Positions 59,925 to 64,000 of a stretch of DNA of 64,000 nt are shown here, in pieces (the stretch's first letter is position 1; each line of letters starts with the position of its first letter). The stretch is from contig CAUYUJ010007236.1 of assembly GCA_963575745.1 (NCBI GenBank), positions 1 to 64,000 on the forward strand, written 5' to 3'. Position numbers and translations under genes: made by a program. The stretch comes from Prorocentrum cordatum. Its lineage: Eukaryota; Sar; Dinophyceae; Prorocentrales; Prorocentraceae. A model generated the notes under the pieces. The model was not told where the DNA came from. It made no database searches and was given only the letters and a program-made list of their open reading frames with translations.

Positions 59925-60330
59925 CGTGCTCCTCCTCCTCCTCCTCCTCCTCTCTCCCTCCCTCCTCCTCCCCCCTCCTCCTCTCCTCCTCCTCCTGCTC
60001 CTCCTCCTCCTCCTCCTCCTCCTCCTGCTCCTCCTTCTCCTCCTCCTCCTCCTGCTCCTCCTCCTCCTCCCTCCTCCTCCTCCTCCTCCTCCTCCTCCTC
60101 CTCTCCTCCTCCTCCTCCTCCTCCCCCTCCCAAGACAGCGTGTCCGAGCGGCTAAGGAGATGGACGGCGACGTTCGCTCCTCCTCGTCCTCCCCTCCTCC
60201 TCGCCCTCCTTCTCATTGCCGTCCTCCTCCTGCTCCTCCTCCTCCTCCTCCTGCTCCTTCTCGTCCTCCCCTCCTCCATCGTTCGCTACAGATCTGCCGC
60301 CCTCCTCCTCGTCCTCCTTCCCCTCCTGAT
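59925..60330. repeat. (TCC)n tract, interrupted
   Basis: TCC triplets with CTG, CGT and TTC interruptions. The unique insert 60130-60175 contains the tRNA-like fragment listed next. Confidence 0.9.
60134..60165 (+). other. tRNA-Ser-like 5-prime half (fragment)
   Basis: GACAGCGTGTCCGAGCGGCT followed by AAGGAGATGGAC closely resembles the acceptor strand and D arm of eukaryotic tRNA-Ser and spans the internal A box. After GGAC no anticodon stem-loop, variable arm or T arm follows; the sequence returns to the triplet tract. It is therefore a truncated tRNA or the head of a tRNA-derived short retroposon, not a functional tRNA gene. Confidence 0.45.
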
Positions 60331-60382
60331 ACACAGAGATCCGACGCTCCAGAAATGTTCGAGCGTTTTGTTGTTGTTGTTC

Positions 60383-60458
60383 CTTCTTTGTTTGTCTGTT
60401 TGTTTGTTTGTTTGTTTGTTTGTTTGTTTGTTTGTTTGTTTGTTTGTTTGTTTGTTTG
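60383..60458. repeat. (TTTG)n microsatellite
   Basis: About 18 TTTG units run directly into the next dispersed repeat, a pattern common where retroposed copies end in simple tails. Confidence 0.97.
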
Positions 60459-60459
60459 C

Positions 60460-60600
60460 TGTTTTCGGCCTCCGGGGGCTCTCGCCGGGCCTCGGGACCG
60501 TCAAAGATACGACCCAGGGCGAACAACCGGCTCCAGGGAAGTGGTCCGACCTCCGGGGCCCGCGCATCGAAAAGAGTGGGGCAGCCGGGTGCCTGGGCCT
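60460..60600 (+). repeat. GGCCTCGGGACCGTC repeat, copy 6
   Basis: CTGTTTTCGGCCTCCGGGGG, CTCTCGCCGGGCCTCGGGAC and GGGAAGTGGTCCGACC, adjoining the TTTG tail. Confidence 0.8.
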
Positions 60601-60625
60601 GGAAGGCCCGATCATCACAGGCTTT

Positions 60626-60832
60626 GGACACCCGAAATGGGCACCGAAAGAATGGGCACTATGCCCAACAACAAATGTTGTCCCAAACCAACAGCAGCCG
60701 CGGTTTGGCAGGCGGCCTTCTGTCTCGAATGGACACAGGCCGCGGCGGCGTGGACAGCGGATCTGGTTCAGAATGAACAGGAACTGCTGTTGGGCATCGT
60801 GCCCATTCTTTCCGTGCCCATCTCGGGCGTCC
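60626..60832. mobile_element. 207-bp MITE, copy 2, inverted relative to copy 1
   Basis: GGACACCCGAAATGGGCACC at the left and TGCCCATCTCGGGCGTCC at the right. The interior (GTCCCAAACCAACAGCAGCC, CGAATGGACACAGGCCGCGG) is the reverse complement of the interior at 23335-23450. Highly similar copies indicate fairly recent movement. Confidence 0.88.
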
Positions 60833-61199
60833 AGACAGGCTCTCCCTCCGTTGGCTCTTCCGGGTGCCCTCGCCCCGGGAGGGTTTTCCAGCAGCTGCGC
60901 CTCGCCCCAGGGCGACCGGGGAGTGCCCGAAGGGCCCCGAAGGGCAGCCGGAGGCCCGAGGTATGACCCCGAGATCTGGCCAGCACGGGCCTCCTCTTTT
61001 GACGAGAACTCTCGGACTCCAGCAGTTGCGGAACGCCCCGGCTCGACTGTAAGCCCACCAGAGGATGTGCTGAGCACCTCGTGTGGTCTGCACGAGATGT
61101 TCTGAGAACAGTCCTGGCCGAGACTGCCGTGTTGTAACACGTCGGGCGCATGCTCGAAGAACTCTGTTTGTGTTCTTAGAACATCTTCCCAAACATGCG
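60833..61199. other. no gene; short repeats
   Basis: 60885-60965 belongs to the CAGCTGCGCCTCGCC repeat also seen at 1645 and 30765. GAGATGTTCTGAGAACAG and TTCTTAGAACATCTTCC form an imperfect inverted pair at 61090-61190. Confidence 0.45.
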
Positions 61200-61375
61200 A
61201 CATCTTGATTCTTCCACTACGGGGCTCCTGGAAGTCCCGACCCTTTCCCCTGGACCGGTTTTTCGTCCTCATCCGTTTTCTGACGGTCCCGAGGCCCGTC
61301 GAGGCCCCCCAGGGGCCGAAGGTAGCGAAAAGCCTCCCGTTCTGATTGTCTACGACGTGATCATGTCTGGGTTTG
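61200..61375 (-). repeat. GGCCTCGGGACCGTC repeat, copy 7, inverted
   Basis: GAAGTCCCGACCCTTTCCCC, GACGGTCCCGAGGCCCGTCG and TACGACGTGATCATGTCTGG. Confidence 0.85.
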
Positions 61376-61449
61376 GATTATGAGAACATCTCGTGGTAGG
61401 CCTAGAGGAATGTCGGGACGGTCGGTCCCTGTTCCACTCGACTACACGT

Positions 61450-61675
61450 AAGAGTAACCTTTCGCAGGAGTGACCTTTGGTGCGGGCCCAGTATGGGCTC
61501 CTGTCAGGCCAAGCCCGAGTCCCCCGAACCCGAAGGCCCCAGTGGGGGGGGGGCGCGCATGCGTCCGCCACACCCAGCACAGCGTTTCGTGGCCCCATAG
61601 GGAGCTCCACCGAATGCGTTGCTCACAAAGACGGTACTCACAACTGCATATGGTTGGGTCCTTCGCCAGGCTAAT
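61450..61675. mobile_element. minisatellite-bearing element, copy 3 (single unit)
   Basis: It has only one core (CACAGCGTTTCGTGGCCCCA, TAGGGAGCTCCACCGAATGC) but the full tail: GACGGTACTCACAACTGCAT, ATGGTTGGGTCCTTCGCCAG, GCTAATTTTTTC. The upstream part GAGTGACCTTTGGTGCGGG also occurs near 31677. It shows the element without its tandem expansion. Confidence 0.75.
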
Positions 61676-61850
61676 TTTTTCAGGACGGCGTCCCTCGGAA
61701 GTCCCGACCCCTTCCCCGGGACCGGTTTCTCTTCCCGAGTGGTTGCTTGACGGTCCAGCGTTGCCCAGCGCGGGCCCCCCCCCAGGGCCGAACATGGCCA
61801 GAGACTGCCCCTCCTGAGTTGTCTTACCAGGCCAGCATGTCTGGGCCTGC
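61676..61850 (-). repeat. GGCCTCGGGACCGTC repeat, copy 8, inverted
   Basis: TCAGGACGGCGTCCCTCGGA, GACCCCTTCCCCGGGACCGG and TTGACGGTCCAGCGTTGCCC. The element tail above abuts it directly. Confidence 0.75.
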
Positions 61851-61949
61851 GTCTCCCCGGGCCTCAGCCCCCCCCCCCCGCGGGCTTGGCATCGCTCCCC
61901 TCCCTCTCATTCTTCCAGACCTTCCGACCTGCGCGGAAGGTGAGGAAGG

Positions 61950-62035
61950 TGATGCGTGTCTTGAAATGTCTTTGGATGTCTTGGAATGTCTTGAATGTCT
62001 TTGGATGTCTGTGAATGTCTTTGCTTGTGTTCGTA
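61950..62035. repeat. TTGGATGTCTTGGAATGTCT short repeat
   Basis: About seven 10-15-bp units of the form GAATGTCTTTGGATGTCT. Confidence 0.8.
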
Positions 62036-62099
62036 TCTCTTGTTAATTATGTGATGTTGTGTTGCTGATGAGTTGGTTTTGTCAATTTTGCTGGTACGC

Positions 62100-62200
62100 T
62101 GCAATGACGATGTTGGTAATGCTGATGGTGCGGATGATGGAAATCATGATGGTGATGATGCTGATGGCGATGGTGATGATGGTTACGATGGTTACGATGG

Positions 62201-62234
<34 letters not shown>

Positions 62235-62585
62235 AACGACGATGATGATGATGATGTGCATGAGGATGCTGATCAGACAGATGGTGACGATGATAACGAA
62301 GATGATGATGCTTACAATGATGGTGGTGATGACGATGATGGTGATGATGCTGCTGATGGTGATGATGGTGCTGATGGCGATGGTGCTGATGGTGGTGATG
62401 GTGATCACGGTGATGTGCCTGATGATATGCAGATGATGGTGCTGATGATGATGGCAATGGTGCTTGCGATAATTATGATGGTGATGCTGATGGTGCTAAT
62501 GATGATGATCACGATTCTGATGATGATGCTGATTATGATGGTAATGTCGATGACGACGACCAGACGAATGATGATGACGATGATG
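62100..62585. repeat. (GAT)n degenerate microsatellite
   Basis: GATGATGGT and GATGCTGAT variants over nearly 500 bp. Poly-Asp, poly-Met and poly-His frames are translations of the repeat. Confidence 0.95.
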
Positions 62586-62589
62586 ACGA

Positions 62590-62725
62590 TGATGATGAGG
62601 GGGAAGAGGAGGGAGAGAGGAGGGGGAGAAGGCGAAGGGAGGAGGGATCGAGGGAGGGAGGAAAGGAAGGATCAGGATGAAGATGAGGATGGGGACGAGG
62701 ACAGGGATGAGGATGAGGAAACCCG
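62590..62725. repeat. GGA / GGATGA tract
   Basis: Purine-rich continuation of the preceding microsatellite. Confidence 0.85.
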
Positions 62726-62859
62726 CAGGGGCGCGAAGGTGACCATGCCTGCCACCTCCTGTCATCCTCCCTCCCTCCCGCAGCTTCGGCTCGCGCCGCC
62801 TCGCCCCTGCCCGCGTCCTCGCCCTCGTCCTCGCCCTCGTCCTCCCCCTTGTCCGCGGG

Positions 62860-63234
62860 ATGGACTCCCCCGCTGTGCTGGTCGCGGCCCTCCGGCTGCG
62901 GCCAGCCAGCGTGCCGCTGTGCGGGTGGACGAAGTCTGGCAAGAAGACAGGCCAGAGGGGGAAACGCCATACCGATGCCGATGCTCCCCGCTCACATCCT
63001 AACCTTCCGCAGGAAGGTGAGGAAGTGAGGGAGAAGCATCGGCATCGGTATTGTGTCTCTCCCCCACTAGGGGGCCTGTGCGACTTCCTGCTGACCAGCG
63101 GCTGGTGGAAGCCGCTGAAGCTGATGCAGCAGAAGCGGCCTTCGCTGCTGTGGGACCTCGACCTGTATGAGCAGGCCGTCCACGAGGCGCGAACGAGGAA
63201 GGAAGAGAGGAAGGAGGAAGGAGGAGAGCGATGA
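62860..63234 (+). CDS. unrecognised coding-like frame interrupted by a hairpin
   Basis: Before the hairpin, frames read SPAVLVAALRLRPASVPLCG or AAASQRAAVRVDEVWQEDRP. After it, following CTCCCCCACTAG, the frame LCDFLLTSGWWKPLKLMQQK, RPSLLWDLDLYEQAVHEART and RKEERKEEGGER reaches a stop at 63232. The second part looks genuinely protein-like, with a Lys/Glu-rich end. No family was recognised. Confidence 0.4.
   Translation: MDSPAVLVAALRLRPASVPLCGWTKSGKKTGQRGKRHTDADAPRSHPNLPQEGEEVREKHRHRYCVSPPLGGLCDFLLTSGWWKPLKLMQQKRPSLLWDLDLYEQAVHEARTRKEERKEEGGER
62971..63050. repeat. 80-bp hairpin within the coding-like region
   Basis: ACCGATGCCGATGCTCCCCG ... AACCTTCC is complemented by GGAAGGTGAGG ... AGCATCGGCATCGGT, about 38-bp arms with a 3-4-base loop. 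GGGGGA-rich outer sequence pairs loosely beyond it. It sits just before a CCCCCACTAG acceptor, so it could be an intron-borne foldback like those at 54 kb. No target duplication was found. Confidence 0.75.
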
Positions 63235-63312
63235 GGAGGAAAAAGAGGAAGAGGAGGCCCTCCCCCACTCCTAACATTCAAACCCTTGTTTCGATACCTT
63301 CCGCGGAAGTCC

Positions 63313-63375
63313 GAACGCATGGAAGGTGACAGTGGATCCACTTTAAGTGGATCCACTGTCACCTTCAATACGTTC
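63313..63375. repeat. 63-bp palindrome
   Basis: The inner 45 bp (63322-63366, GAAGGTGACAGTGGATCCAC and complement) are perfect around one central T. GAACGCATG and CATACGTTC-like outer parts pair with two mismatches. A second perfect 20-bp palindrome, CCTCCACCTCGAGGTGGAGG, follows at 63378-63397. Confidence 0.9.
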
Positions 63376-63439
63376 ACCCTCCACCTCGAGGTGGAGGTGG
63401 ATGGTCCCATTGAGTTTCCATTGTTCTGGGGGTGAGGGG

Positions 63440-63595
63440 GAAAAATAGGAGGAGGAGGAGGAGGGGGAGGAGGAGGAGGGGGAGGAGGAGGAGGAGGAGG
63501 AGGAGGAGGAGGAGGACGAGGAGGAAGAGGAGGCGGAGGAGGACGAGGAGGAAGAGGAGGAGGACGAGGAGAGGCCGATGATGCCGATGAGGGTA
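63440..63595. repeat. GGA triplet tract
   Basis: GGA/GAG with GAC and GAA variants. Confidence 0.93.
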
Positions 63596-63863
63596 TGATG
63601 CAAGGAGGAGGCCGATGAGGAGGAAAAGGATGCTGATGATGAAAAGTAGGTCGTGGAAAGGGGTACGGGGAAAACCAGGAATGACAGGGTGAGCGCATGA
63701 CGTCATGAGGGGGAGTGGGAGTGAGGAGGCGACAAGGAGGAGGCGAGGGCGAGTGGCGTTAGCATGGGGGAGGGGGACAGGAGTCTGGAGGATCGAGGTG
63801 CGAGGATGAAGAGGACGAGGATGGGGAGAGGATGAGCATAAGGAGTAGGGGGTGACGGCCCAG
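63596..63863. other. no gene seen
   Basis: GGATGAGGA-type words and unique sequence leading to the acceptor of the last exon. Confidence 0.35.
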
Positions 63864-64000
63864 GTTCTCCCGAAGGCCGACCCCACGACGGTTTGTGGGG
63901 AGGCGAAGAAGATCCTCACGCTGGTGGTTGGCTGGCGGCGCATCAAAAGGCGCCACGACGCCGACGACGGCGACGACGACGACGACGTCAACGAGGACGA
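63864..64000 (+). CDS. partial exon at the right edge, acidic tail
   Basis: After GACGGCCCAG (acceptor at 63862-63863) the frame reads VLPKADPTTVCGEAKKILTL, VVGWRRIKRRHDADDGDDDD, DVNED and runs out of the window. The basic IKRRH followed by an Asp run is protein-like, but Asp codons are GAC-rich and partly repetitive. The gene continues to the right; no family can be named. Confidence 0.35.

Overview
The window looks like nuclear DNA of a dinoflagellate. It is GC-rich and gene-poor, and it is dominated by triplet microsatellites, minisatellites and many short dispersed repeats with inverted ends. Coding stretches are short and interrupted, and plausible splice sites include a GC-AG pair. The extreme GC and repeat style would fit a Prorocentrum-like species, but the sequence alone does not prove the species. 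Nothing bacterial, viral or organellar was recognised.

The one gene recognised with good confidence is a plus-strand Rolling stone-like multipass membrane protein at about 7457-9148, in two exons. Other coding signals are fragments: a decayed, probably retroelement-derived ORF (13.1-14.2 kb); an Arg/Asp-rich coiled-coil protein with two possible further exons (15.7-17.15 kb); a short exon with the YVPPHLRNR motif of Ded1/DDX3-type DEAD-box helicases (45.0 kb); a frameshifted minus-strand gene (53.5-56.0 kb); and an exon running off the right end (63.86 kb).

Layout: 0-7 kb holds microsatellites, 65-bp and 187-bp tandem arrays and a diverged ~115-bp repeat. 7-10 kb holds the Rolling stone-like gene and a 168-bp foldback element. 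12.5-17.2 kb is the densest coding-like block. 17-30 kb contains GGA/TCC and GAT tracts and two minisatellite elements (17.2-17.8 and 28.3-29.7 kb) that share a core and a tail with a third copy at 61.6 kb. 30-50 kb is a mosaic of inverted-repeat elements, triplet tracts, a CGGCA-rich zone, an 11-bp array and a long GT/GCGT tract. 50-64 kb has more of the same plus the minus-strand gene.

The most interesting content is a group of short non-coding elements (about 167-206 bp) with long terminal inverted repeats, T...A ends and exact 5-bp target duplications. Two copies of one family sit inside the minus-strand gene at 54.47-54.99 kb. Removing each copy with one target copy restores the reading frame, and splice sites lie at or beside the duplications (GT-AG in one, GC-AG in the other). 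A foldback element of a second family sits at a GTAAG...CAG position in the same gene. I infer that these are introner-like elements, transposons that create introns. The window shows several apparently related families, solo copies outside genes, and exact insertion footprints.
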